Origin: CAWJMD01 sp963700925
GTDB taxonomy: Bacteria > Actinomycetota > Actinomycetes > Actinomycetales > CAWJMD01
Length of the DNA: 64,000 nt
Reading direction: 5' to 3'
Assembly (NCBI GenBank): GCA_963700925.1
Contig: OY969553.1
Coordinates: forward strand, 4,092,001-4,156,000
The notes under the pieces are model-generated. The model was not told where the DNA came from, ran no database searches, and saw only the letters and a list, made by a program, of their open reading frames with translations. Within the stretch, counting starts at the first letter, position 1; the number at the start of each line of letters is the position of its first letter. Position numbers and translations under genes: made by a program. Shown piece after piece: positions 53,101 through 60,102 of this stretch.

Positions 53101-56100
53101 GTCGCTGACCACGAAGTTCACGTTGTGGCTGTTGGTCGTCAGGTTGTTGGCGGTGTTGCTGTACTGAATCGTGCGCATCACGGTCTGGTAGTTGGCAGCG
53201 GTCGTCGTCCCGGTCATCGTGAGCACGCCGGTGCCGGCGTTCCAGCTGCCGCTGATGCCCAGCTGGGTGGCGACGCTCAGGGTGTCCCCAGGGTTGACGC
53301 GGTTGGTCGTGATCGAGACGGTGGCGCCGGTGATGTTGCTGTCGGGGTCGGTGACCGTGACTCCGGCGTCCAGGGCGACGGCGGCGCCGTTCTCGGTGAA
53401 GGCGAGGTCGGCGACGGTCGTGGCGACGACGGGTCGCCCGCTGACGTTGATGGTGACCGTGTCGCTGTCGGTCAGGGTGCCGCCCGTGCCGGTGCTGCCC
53501 AGGTCACTGGTGACGACTTGCAGGCTGGCCGCACCGGTGAAGCTGGTGGTCGGGTTGAAGCTCAGCCCGTTCAGGGCCGTGTTCACCGCTGCGACCGTCC
53601 CGGTGAACGTCATCGTCGCATCGGCGGTGCCATCACCGACCGAGAACGACAGCGAACCGGGCATGGTGCCGAACAACGTGGTCGCGCCACTGGTGCTGAC
53701 CAGCTGCACCTGGACCGTTGCGGCCTCCACGTCGGTGACCGAGACCAGGTTGCCGTTGCCGGAGGAGAACACCTTCGCCGTGTTCGGCGCTGTCGACTGG
53801 GTTGCCGGCACGCCGTTCACCGGCGCGTCGTTGACCGCCGTGACGTTGAACGTCATCGTGTTGGCCGAGGCGTCGAGGTCGACGCCGCCGTTGGACGTGC
53901 CGCCGGTGTCCTGCACCTGGAAGGTGAACGAGGCGTAGCTGCTTCCGCTGGCGTTGAGCACTGGCGTGTAAGTGAGCAGGCCGGACGTGATGTTCGCGGC
54001 AGAAACGGTCTGACCGGCGGTGACGTTGACGCCGCTCAGCTTGAGTGTGCCGAGTGCGGGGAGCGTCGTGATCTTCACCGCCGTCAGCGTGTGAGCCCCG
54101 TTGTCCGTCGGGTCGGTGAAGCCGAAGTCCGCAGTCGCGAAGCTGTCGGTGGCGTCCTCGTTGACGGTCGCGCTCCCGTTGGTCCCGGACGGCGCGTCGT
54201 TCACGGCAGTGATCGTGATGGTGCGGCTGGCGGTGTTGCTGGTGTTGGTGCCGTCGCTGACCGCGACGGTGAACGTACGCGTCGACGCGTTCGGGTAGTC
54301 ACTGTTGTTGTTGTAGGTGATGGAGCGCAGCGCGGTCTGGTACTGGGCGGTGGTTGCCGTCCCGGACAGGGCCATCACTCCGGTGCCGGCGGTCCAGGTG
54401 CCGGTGATGCCGTTCTGGTTGGTGAACGCGAGGGTGTCCTGGCCATTGAGGTAATTCGTCGTCATCGTGACGGTGGCGGCGGTGAGGTTGGCGCTGTCGG
54501 CGTCGGTGACGGTCACTGCGCCATCGACTGCGGGGGTGCCGTTCTCGGTGTAGGCGAGGCTGCCGACTGTCGTGGTGACGATCGGCTCCGGAACGACCAC
54601 CGTACCGAGCTGGTAGTGGTTGGTGACGTCCGTCTGGCTCAGCACGCTCGTGTAGAAGGAGACCTCGTCGATCGAGCCGTTGAAGAACCCCCCGGAGTTG
54701 GCGTTTCCGGTTTCGATGACCGCGCCGATTCCGAAGCCGTACGTGTTCATGACCGTGCCCCGGGTGGCAGCCTGGGGCGTGAGCGCTACTCCGTCGATGT
54801 AGAGCGTGAGCGTGGTGCCATTGTAGGTCTGGACCACTTGGTGCCAGGCGCCGTCGTTGACGGCGTACGGCATGGTGAAGGCCTTGTCGTTGGTGCCGCC
54901 GTAGCCCCAGGCTGTCATCGTCGTGCCGGAGTTGGCCAACCACAGCCCGTACTGCTGGGTGTCCGCCATGCTGCCGTAGTGGAAGATCACCTGCCGGGTC
55001 GCACTCGACGTCGTCTTGAACCACGCTTCGGTCGAGCGGTTGGTCGCTCCGACCGGGACGCTCGTGGTGACCTGTGCCTGCACGTAGTCGTCGACCCCGT
55101 CGAACTGCGCGGCGGTGTCGGTGTCGCCGGTGAGGGCGCCGGCGACGCTGACAGTCGTGTCGTGCACATATGCGGCGTGGTTGCTGCCCTTGCTGTCGGC
55201 CGCCCGGAGGTTCGTGACTTTGAAGTTGTCCATGTGCAAGCCAACGCTGGCGGTCTTGATCACGCCGCTGGCGTTCTCGCCCTCCATGATCCCGGCGCGT
55301 CCCACGACGGTGATCGGAGTCGACGTGTCGGTGTACGAGACCTTCAGGACGTCATTGACGAACAGGCGCAAGGTGGTCCTCGTTGTGCCGGTCATCTCCA
55401 GGCGAACGTTGTACGTCGACAGAGCCGTGAGCGGCTGCGTGGCCAGCTTGGCGAGGTTCGTCGGAGTGGTGCCGGCGTACTTCACCAGGTTCCAGCTCTG
55501 GTCGGCCATCTCGTAGCGCGCCATGTAGTGTGCGGGCGTCGTGGTGCCGCTGGCCCTGCCGGTGACGCCGGTGATGTCGCCGGTGAGGTTGCTTCTGACG
55601 TAGATGTCCGCCTCGACCGAGTAGTCGGGGCTCGTGGGCGTCACCGACGAGACGTAGATCGCGCGACCTGCATCGGTCGAGTAGATCCGGTTGGCCGTGA
55701 TCTGCTCGTTGTCTGTGCCGTTCAGATACGTCCAGGTGGCGCCCAGTTCACCAGCGCGGGATGTGATCAAGGTGCCGTTGCTGGCGGTGAAGGTGTCGGT
55801 GGCCACCGGCGTGGCATTCTCGCCGAGGCGCCAGTGGCTCAGGGCACCGGACGTGGCGCTGACGGCGGCCGCGTAGTCGATCTTGGACACGCTCGCGCTG
55901 GTGGCGATGTGCTGGTTGCCCACAAAGTCGGTGACGACGTAGCGGTACTGGTAGCAGTTACCGGCAACGATCGAGCTGTCGGTGTAGACCGAGGTGGGGG
56001 TGTCGGGACCACGGTCGCTGAACCCGCCGGTGTAGCTGCCACAGACGCCGTTCGTCAGGACGGCGGACTGCCGCTGGAGCTGGCGGGTGGCGATGCCGGA

Positions 56101-57036
56101 ACCGCCGTCGGTTCCTGTGGTGAACGTGACCGGGACGGAGTGGCCCGGCTGATAGCCGTCGAGGTAGCTGATCGTGCCTGCGCTCGGGGCTGTCGAGTCA
56201 ACGGTGTACGTCAGGCCCGTGATGGCGGTGTTGCCGGCGACGTCGCGGCCGGTCACTGACTCGGTGGGTGCACTCGCCGCGCCCAACGTCCAGCTGAAGG
56301 TGTTGGAGACGTACGGTCCACCAGCGGGAGTCGACACCGTCGACGGGGTGTGGGTCCAGCCGGTTGTGGTTCCGCCGAGTGCCGCGGTCTGGCTGGAGGC
56401 CGGTCCGGAACCCCCGTCCGTCACCCCATTGCTCAGCGTGAACGAACCGGCGGCTGCGCCGCGGTAGTAGACGGTGTTACCCGACTTGTAGGCCCCGCCG
56501 GAGATGCTCGAGAGCGAGATGGAGTTGGCCGGCGATGTCGTGTCGGGCGGGATCACGGTGACCGTGCTGCTCTTCGAGCTTTCAGTGCCGAGCCAGTTCG
56601 TGCCGATCCGGGGGGTGACGGTGTACTTCCAGTCCCCTGCCGGCACCGAGCTCTCGACGCAGGTCAGGGCGGTGATCGTGCCGGTGCATGCGCTCAGGAT
56701 GGTCTGGACCGCGGAGGCCAAGTTGTACCGCTTGATCTCGTAGCCGCCGACCGCGCCACCGGACGCCAGGGTGGTGGCCGTCCAGGTCACCGTCACGGCT
56801 GCGCCCGTGGCCGAGACCGACGGGGTCGCGCCCTGGTTGACCGTGGTCGACTTGGACCCGCCGTTGGCGTCGGAGTCGACGCCGGCGGTCCAGAACGCCC
56901 AGGACACCAGCACGACCAGCACCGTCGCGAAGGCGGCGATGGGGACCACGAGCATCCGACGCCTGCCGGTGCGGCCCTGCTTCGGGGCGGGGAGGTGCCG
57001 ACCATGCACGGGTGCGTCGATGCTGGGCGCGCTCAT
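50194..57036 (-). CDS. Giant exported surface protein with LamG and cadherin-like repeats
   Basis: 2,280 residues; ATG 57036 chosen for its GGGAGGTG site. A basic N-terminus (KQGRTGRRR) precedes one hydrophobic segment and AFWTAGVDSD, resembling SipW-type signals. Approximate order: fibronectin-like domain (68-165), Ig-like repeats (to 420), a beta-sandwich domain (440-620), LamG (635-810), cadherin-like repeats (812-1460), a second beta-sandwich (1460-1630), another long repeat (1640-1905), a carbohydrate-binding-like domain beginning LVTNGGFESG (1912-2050) and a final LamG (2060-2280). Repeats share TVGSLAYTENG, VNDAPVN and VGDGTADATMTF. No LPxTG motif. Likely an adhesin or matrix fibre; Thr/Ser/Asn-rich. 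Confidence 0.9.
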   Translation of the reverse strand: MSAPSIDAPVHGRHLPAPKQGRTGRRRMLVVPIAAFATVLVVLVSWAFWTAGVDSDANGGSKSTTVNQGATPSVSATGAAVTVTWTATTLASGGAVGGYEIKRYNLASAVQTILSACTGTITALTCVESSVPAGDWKYTVTPRIGTNWLGTESSKSSTVTVIPPDTTSPANSISLSSISGGAYKSGNTVYYRGAAAGSFTLSNGVTDGGSGPASSQTAALGGTTTGWTHTPSTVSTPAGGPYVSNTFSWTLGAASAPTESVTGRDVAGNTAITGLTYTVDSTAPSAGTISYLDGYQPGHSVPVTFTTGTDGGSGIATRQLQRQSAVLTNGVCGSYTGGFSDRGPDTPTSVYTDSSIVAGNCYQYRYVVTDFVGNQHIATSASVSKIDYAAAVSATSGALSHWRLGENATPVATDTFTASNGTLITSRAGELGATWTYLNGTDNEQITANRIYSTDAGRAIYVSSVTPTSPDYSVEADIYVRSNLTGDITGVTGRASGTTTPAHYMARYEMADQSWNLVKYAGTTPTNLAKLATQPLTALSTYNVRLEMTGTTRTTLRLFVNDVLKVSYTDTSTPITVVGRAGIMEGENASGVIKTASVGLHMDNFKVTNLRAADSKGSNHAAYVHDTTVSVAGALTGDTDTAAQFDGVDDYVQAQVTTSVPVGATNRSTEAWFKTTSSATRQVIFHYGSMADTQQYGLWLANSGTTMTAWGYGGTNDKAFTMPYAVNDGAWHQVVQTYNGTTLTLYIDGVALTPQAATRGTVMNTYGFGIGAVIETGNANSGGFFNGSIDEVSFYTSVLSQTDVTNHYQLGTVVVPEPIVTTTVGSLAYTENGTPAVDGAVTVTDADSANLTAATVTMTTNYLNGQDTLAFTNQNGITGTWTAGTGVMALSGTATTAQYQTALRSITYNNNSDYPNASTRTFTVAVSDGTNTSNTASRTITITAVNDAPSGTNGSATVNEDATDSFATADFGFTDPTDNGAHTLTAVKITTLPALGTLKLSGVNVTAGQTVSAANITSGLLTYTPVLNASGSSYASFTFQVQDTGGTSNGGVDLDASANTMTFNVTAVNDAPVNGVPATQSTAPNTAKVFSSGNGNLVSVTDVEAATVQVQLVSTSGATTLFGTMPGSLSFSVGDGTADATMTFTGTVAAVNTALNGLSFNPTTSFTGAASLQVVTSDLGSTGTGGTLTDSDTVTINVSGRPVVATTVADLAFTENGAAVALDAGVTVTDPDSNITGATVSITTNRVNPGDTLSVATQLGISGSWNAGTGVLTMTGTTTAANYQTVMRTIQYSNTANNLTTNSHNVNFVVSDAIGASNTATRQVAITAVNDAPVNTVPATQTTAANTAEVFTGGSLISITDDATSGDQRVQLVSTNGVSTLSTLTGLSFTVGDGTADATMTFDGTVAEVNAALAGMSFAPRADWVGTATLQIVTSDQGNTGTGGTLTDDDTVAITVTSSYGIFAATSGVGATGGSANYSAPTYTVVGEGTSIGTTTDQFQYLYTTLTGDGTLTANVATITNPCPTAGIAGVMMRDSLATNSMFAMADQREIGDNLAEQWSRLTNGATAANTTTAATAPEWVRVTRTGNSFTTFRSADGSAWSAVGTAKTIVMGSTIYVGLAASSDTDACFNTSTFNNVSLTQPSTPPVLAASGGTTAHTENVPVVVDSGVTVTDVDDTNMESGTVTVGTNYTAGQDVLAFTNQNGITGSYSAPTMTLTGSATKANWQTALRSVTYNNTSNAPSTSARTINFVVNDGNGDSNTAAKTVSIATVNDAPVNTVPGAQSTAMNTALPFGAVYGLQIAIADDSTSTVQVQLTATNGTTTLASTTGLTFSVGDGTADATMTFTGSISNVNSAIDMQTFTPTTSFTGAASLQIVTSDQGNTGTGGTLTDDDTIAITVTSPPSCGSELVTNGGFESGATATPWTESPSDVVTNTGAVGARTGSWKTLLGGAGTDTNESVTQNITIPADCDATLSYYLRVTTSETGGPYDFFRLQVDGVTLDTYDDTDAGGSYVLRTFDLSAYAGDTIALRFLSDEDGSVVTSFWLDDVSVMTSTPSASTYYDAIWAETGLLSYYRMNEPSGTAIDDIDAANNNGTYSGSPTLAQGGALAGDDSVLFDGVNDYGSIARQISGNFSIEFWFKSTQGIGTSGQWPQYAGMVDANTSGSAADFGISLSSTGVVNAGVGTPDQTIASGTGYNDGNWHHVVMTRTQSSGTFILYVDGVGQSSATGSTAALTATTNINFGRIQSGTNYFQGNLDEIAIYNTVLSAATIEDHFDAR

Positions 57037-57102
57037 GGTCACCTCCCTACGAACAGTCCACCGTCGCGGGCCCGCGAACGGCAGGTCGTGCACAATCCGA
57101 AC

Positions 57103-57122
57103 GACTAGGTGGCTACCTAGTC
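57103..57122 (-). promoter_or_regulatory. Palindrome in the structured leader of the giant gene
   Basis: GACTAGGT-4 nt-ACCTAGTC, perfect 8-bp arms, 67 nt before the ATG at 57036. It is the last of four consecutive stem-loops in the 187-nt gap; the others are GGGTG/CACCC, CAACTC/GAGTTG and CGACCG/CGGTCG. It may be a regulatory RNA leader or an operator. Confidence 0.55.
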
Positions 57123-57223
57123 ACCTTCGACCGTCGACGACGGACGCTTGAGCCTCGGTCGACAACTCGACCTGAAAGAGTTGGGACGGGTGTCAGCCCA
57201 CCCATTTGCGCGCCGGCGAGCCA

Positions 57224-57706
57224 TCAGGGGGTCTTCACATAGACGGTGAAGTCCGCGCCCTGGCAGGCGTTGGCGGCGGCCGTGGTCATGCTGAGCGCGT
57301 TGGTGAGGGTGAGGGTCGAACTGCCGGCCGGAACGACCCAGCCGACACCGCCGTTGGTCTGCGTCGTGTAGCTCAGCACCGACAGGGGGGTGCAGCCCAG
57401 GTGGCCGCCGTCGACGTCGAAGCCGCTGGTGCCCTGGCTGGTGTCGAGGGACAGCGACGTCACGGTCACCGAGTAGGCGTTGGGGTTGCTGAGGCTCAGC
57501 ATCACGTTGGCCGAGCCACCCGGGTAGAGCTGCGCGCTCGTCGTGCCCGGCGTGATCGTGACCTCTTCCGCGGTGTCGGTGTCGGCGTAGCCGGTGCCCG
57601 TTCCGCCGGTGGTCCACATGGCGACGGCGGTGCCCCCGATGCCGAGCAGGGCGAACACCAGAAGTGACGACGACAGCACGCGTCGGGTCAGGTGGCGGGC
57701 CTTCAC
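57224..57706 (-). CDS. Small exported protein with SipW-dependent-type signal
   Basis: 160 residues from GTG 57706 (GTGA overlap with the preceding gene). The signal segment LLVFALLGIGGTAVAMWTTG is followed by GTGTGYADTDTAEEVTI, the pattern of SipW-dependent secreted proteins such as TasA/camelysin-type matrix proteins. The mature part is a beta-rich domain: ANVMLSLSNPNAYSVTVTSL, LGCTPLSVLSYTT and an ending ACQGADFTVYVKTP, with two cysteines. It is the only intact one of three small genes before the giant gene. Likely an extracellular fibre or matrix component. Confidence 0.8.
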   Translation of the reverse strand: MKARHLTRRVLSSSLLVFALLGIGGTAVAMWTTGGTGTGYADTDTAEEVTITPGTTSAQLYPGGSANVMLSLSNPNAYSVTVTSLSLDTSQGTSGFDVDGGHLGCTPLSVLSYTTQTNGGVGWVVPAGSSTLTLTNALSMTTAAANACQGADFTVYVKTP

Positions 57707-58300
57707 GGGGAAACCGCAGTTCCGGAGGCGGTGTAGTGCAGGGTCACCGTGGCGCCCTTGCACCCGTCCTGGTTCACGTCGGTGTTGTGCATGCCGACCT
57801 CGGGCCACTCGACGGTGGGGATGTCCAGGCCGGCGAGGCTGACTGTCTCGAGGGCAGCGACCACGAAGGCGGCCGGCCCGGAGAACTGGGTGACGGCGAA
57901 GTCGTCGACCGTGCACGGGAACGAGGCACTCGCGTTGGGTGCCACCAGCTCCTCCATGCTCACGGTCAGGTCCTCCACGGAAAGTGCTTGCGAGTGGGGG
58001 TTCTCCAGCGTCAGGTCGAGGGGCAACATCTCGCCGGGGGTGATGGCGCCCTGGGCGTCGCCGGTGATCGTGAACGCCAGCGGCTCCCCGGCCTCCAACG
58101 AGCCGGACCCGCCCTCGTGGGACCCGTGCCGGACCCGGACCCGCGTTGCCGCCAGAAGCACCGAACGACCTGCCGCGCCGCTCGCCGCCGCGCTCCTCAC
58201 CGATGAACCAGACGGACGCGAGGCAGATCAGGACGAGCAGGATGGCGAGCACGACCGAGTCCAGTGGCCTGCGGCTCATGCGCTCGCGAGCGGTGGTCAT
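57703..58300 (-). pseudogene. Small exported protein, frame-broken
   Basis: ATG 58300 (GGGAGA site) starts MTTARERMSRRPLDSVVLAI and one membrane segment, then a Gly/Arg-rich stretch. Between about 58105 and 58160 the frame shifts; the continuation SGSLEAGEPLAFTITGDAQG runs to the stop at 57703. The later part has LPLDLTLENPHSQALSVEDL and ends NQDGCKGATVTLHYTASG. That ending matches the end of the gene at 58372-58846 (NQDGCKSATVNFAYVIA), so the two are paralogues. One net base separates the frames (598 bp). It is coupled to the next gene by GTGA. Confidence 0.78.
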
Positions 58301-58329
58301 CGTCGTCTCCCGTCCTTTACGTCCGAGAA

Positions 58330-58357
58330 GGGGCGGCCGCCTAATGGCGGCCGCCCC
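58330..58357 (-). terminator. 12-bp hairpin after the first small exported-protein gene
   Basis: GGGGCGGCCGCC-TAAT-GGCGGCCGCCCC, perfect stem, 15 bp after the stop at 58372 and 30 bp before the next ATG. It may terminate part of the transcripts or stabilise the upstream message. Confidence 0.7.
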
Positions 58358-58371
58358 ATTCAGCCTCAGGA

Positions 58372-58846
58372 TCAGGCGATGACGTACGCGAAGTTAACCG
58401 TGGCGCTCTTGCAGCCGTCCTGGTTGCTCCGGTGTTGTTGAATGCGATCGTCGCACCGCTCCAGGTGTCGGTGTCGTCATCCGAGACCTCGGCGCCAACC
58501 GTCATCAGCTGCGCCGGCGAGGGTGTAGTCGGCGGCGGTGCAGGCACCTGCTGGCGGCCCCGCCAGCCTTGACCACGCTGGAGATGCTTGCCGTCACGCT
58601 GTGTCACGTAGACAGGGCCATCGTTCGTGTTCGGAAGGTGCCGTCGAGTGACTGGGCGGCACCGGCCGGCCGCATGTCGGTGACAACGCTGGTCTGCACG
58701 GCTGTGATTGCGGCGGATGTGCCGGTCGTACGCCGAGCCAGTACCTGAACCGCCGGTGGTCCAGTAAGCAATGCGCCACCTGCGGCACAGAGGATGAACA
58801 TCGCCATGGTGCCGGCGATCAGCTTCTTCTTGGTGAAACGAGCCAT
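58372..58846 (-). pseudogene. SipW-dependent-type secreted protein, multiply frame-broken
   Basis: ATG 58846 starts MARFTKKKLIAGTMAMFILC. Following the best frame at each point recovers a coherent protein: IAYWTTGGSGTGSA (signal end), TTGTSAAITAVQTSVV, LDGTF, NTNDGPVYVTSVTASIS, GACTAADYTLAG, MTVGAEVSDDDTDTWSGAT and FNNTGSNQDGCKSATVNFAYVIA. About seven single-base insertions or deletions are needed, near the codons joining these blocks. No substitution-type stops appear inside the blocks. It is therefore either a young pseudogene or a stretch of poor sequence. First gene of the surface-protein operon; its ribosome site GGGAG lies inside a small hairpin (CGCTCC/GGAGCG). Confidence 0.75.
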
Positions 58847-59333
58847 TTCGATACGCTCCCTATTCGTTCCCCGTAGGAGCGCACTCCACGGAGCTGTACA
58901 TGGACCGGGTGCCGTCATCCGCCACCCCGAGGGGCTGCGTTTTAACTGGCTTCCAGAAGGCTCTGAACCGGCTGACAAGGAGAGCATCGGACCGCGCTGA
59001 GGCGGGCTTGAGACGTAAGGACAACTTTCAAGCGCGTCACTCGACCGGACGGTCGGGCAGCATGCACCCGGCCACGACCGCCCCCACTCGCCTGCTGCGT
59101 ACCCATAGGCCAACCGTGCGGCCGTCGTCCCTGTCCGCGTGACGCTGAGTGACTGCACACGCCTGCTCGGAGTCACGATCGTAAACGGGTGGCACGAGGC
59201 CCGCCACTACCCGTATGGCTCAACCGCTGCGCTGCCCGCGAAGGCGCGCGAAACCCACGTGATTACTGACCGCGTTCAACGGTCTCTCTGCGTGATTGTC
59301 GGGGGTCCCCTTGGCCGTTCAACCGACCCCGCC
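58847..59333 (+). other. 487-bp region without a recognisable gene
   Basis: It holds the upstream region of the surface-protein operon (minus strand) and the 3' flank of the GntR gene. No convincing reading frame, RNA gene or terminator is seen. The segment looks less codon-structured and slightly less GC-rich than its neighbours. The promoter of the surface locus should lie here, but I cannot place it. Confidence 0.6.
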
Positions 59334-59963
59334 TCAGTCCCCGCCCACCAGCACATCGGCGCACGCGGCCTCGACGTCGCCGACGCGGCCGGCGACGACC
59401 ACCATGGCCAGGCGACGCACGGGTCCTGCGTCGGCGGGGCGCGGGTCGAGCCGGGCCAGACGCGCTGCCAGCGCCGCGTCGAGCCCGGCCAGCAGGTCAC
59501 CGCCGCTGCTGAGCCGCAGCACGCACGACCACACGTCGTCCAGCCCTCGGTCGGTGCCGTCGTCACCGAGCAGCGTGACGCGCAGAGCCCGGTCGGGATG
59601 CGCGGCTGCTGAGCGCGCGAGGCCGGTCATGGTGGCCAGGCGCGCAGCCCGCAGCTCGCCCGGCGAAGCATCGTCGAGCGAGGGCAGCTCGCCCACGGCG
59701 TCGGGATCGCGGACCACCGCGCCGTCGCCGTGCCTGACCTCGACCCTGCCCTGCACTTCGAGCGCGACCAGGGCTCGGCTGAGTGTGGCTCTGCTCACGC
59801 CGAGGTCCTTGGCGAGCCGCCGCTCGGGGGGCAGTCGGTCGCCGGGGGAGAGGCCCTGTGCCTCGATGAACTCGGCGATGTGGTCGGCCAGCTGCTCATA
59901 CAGGCGGGGACGCGGCATGCGCGTCGGTCCGTCGCCCCGCTCGTCCGTCCGTCCGACGCTCAT
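59334..59963 (-). CDS. GntR-family regulator
   Basis: 209 residues. The N-terminal winged helix is YEQLADHIAEFIEAQGLSPG, then RLPPERRLAKDLGVSRATLS and a wing with GRVEVRHGDGAVV. The C-terminal ligand domain is all-helical with ARLATMTGLARSAAAHPDRA, as in FadR/FCD-type regulators, though shorter. ATG 59963 is preceded by TAGACT at 7 nt, a leaderless promoter. It is divergent from a MatC-type carrier, the arrangement of MatR in malonate utilisation loci; that specificity is inferred from context. Confidence 0.88.
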   Translation of the reverse strand: MSVGRTDERGDGPTRMPRPRLYEQLADHIAEFIEAQGLSPGDRLPPERRLAKDLGVSRATLSRALVALEVQGRVEVRHGDGAVVRDPDAVGELPSLDDASPGELRAARLATMTGLARSAAAHPDRALRVTLLGDDGTDRGLDDVWSCVLRLSSGGDLLAGLDAALAARLARLDPRPADAGPVRRLAMVVVAGRVGDVEAACADVLVGGD

Positions 59964-59970
59964 GGTCCGG

Positions 59971-60014
59971 AGTCTATTGACAATTGGGCCAGTGGCAAAG
60001 AGGCTAGGCCACTG
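59971..60014 (+). promoter_or_regulatory. Divergent promoters and operator between gntR and the carrier gene
   Basis: Minus strand: TAGACT (59971-59976) for gntR with a TTGCCA-like -35. Plus strand: TTGACA (59977-59982), a 17-bp spacer and GAGGCT (60000-60005) for the carrier. The inverted repeat CAGTGGC-N11-GCCACTG (59990-60014) overlaps both promoters, a natural site for the GntR protein. Confidence 0.6.
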
Positions 60015-60102
60015 ATCCTGTGGAGTGCGGCGCTCAGAGTCTCATCTGGGAGCCGGGGCGGTCCGCCGTCAGACCGAAACCCTGGAGCAAAGGAGCTTCC
60101 CG

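Noticed and set aside
52063..56259. Plus-strand open frame of about 1,400 codons opposite the giant surface-protein gene
   Set aside because: It is a codon-bias shadow: composition is Arg/Gly/Val/Asp-rich with no family motifs, while the minus strand encodes coherent domains with a ribosome site and a signal segment.
57037..57223. Possible c-di-GMP class I riboswitch before the giant gene
   Set aside because: Some fragments (AGGTAGCC and GGGAC-like stretches on either strand) recall the consensus, but the conserved core and GNRA/tetraloop-receptor layout are missing in the coding orientation.
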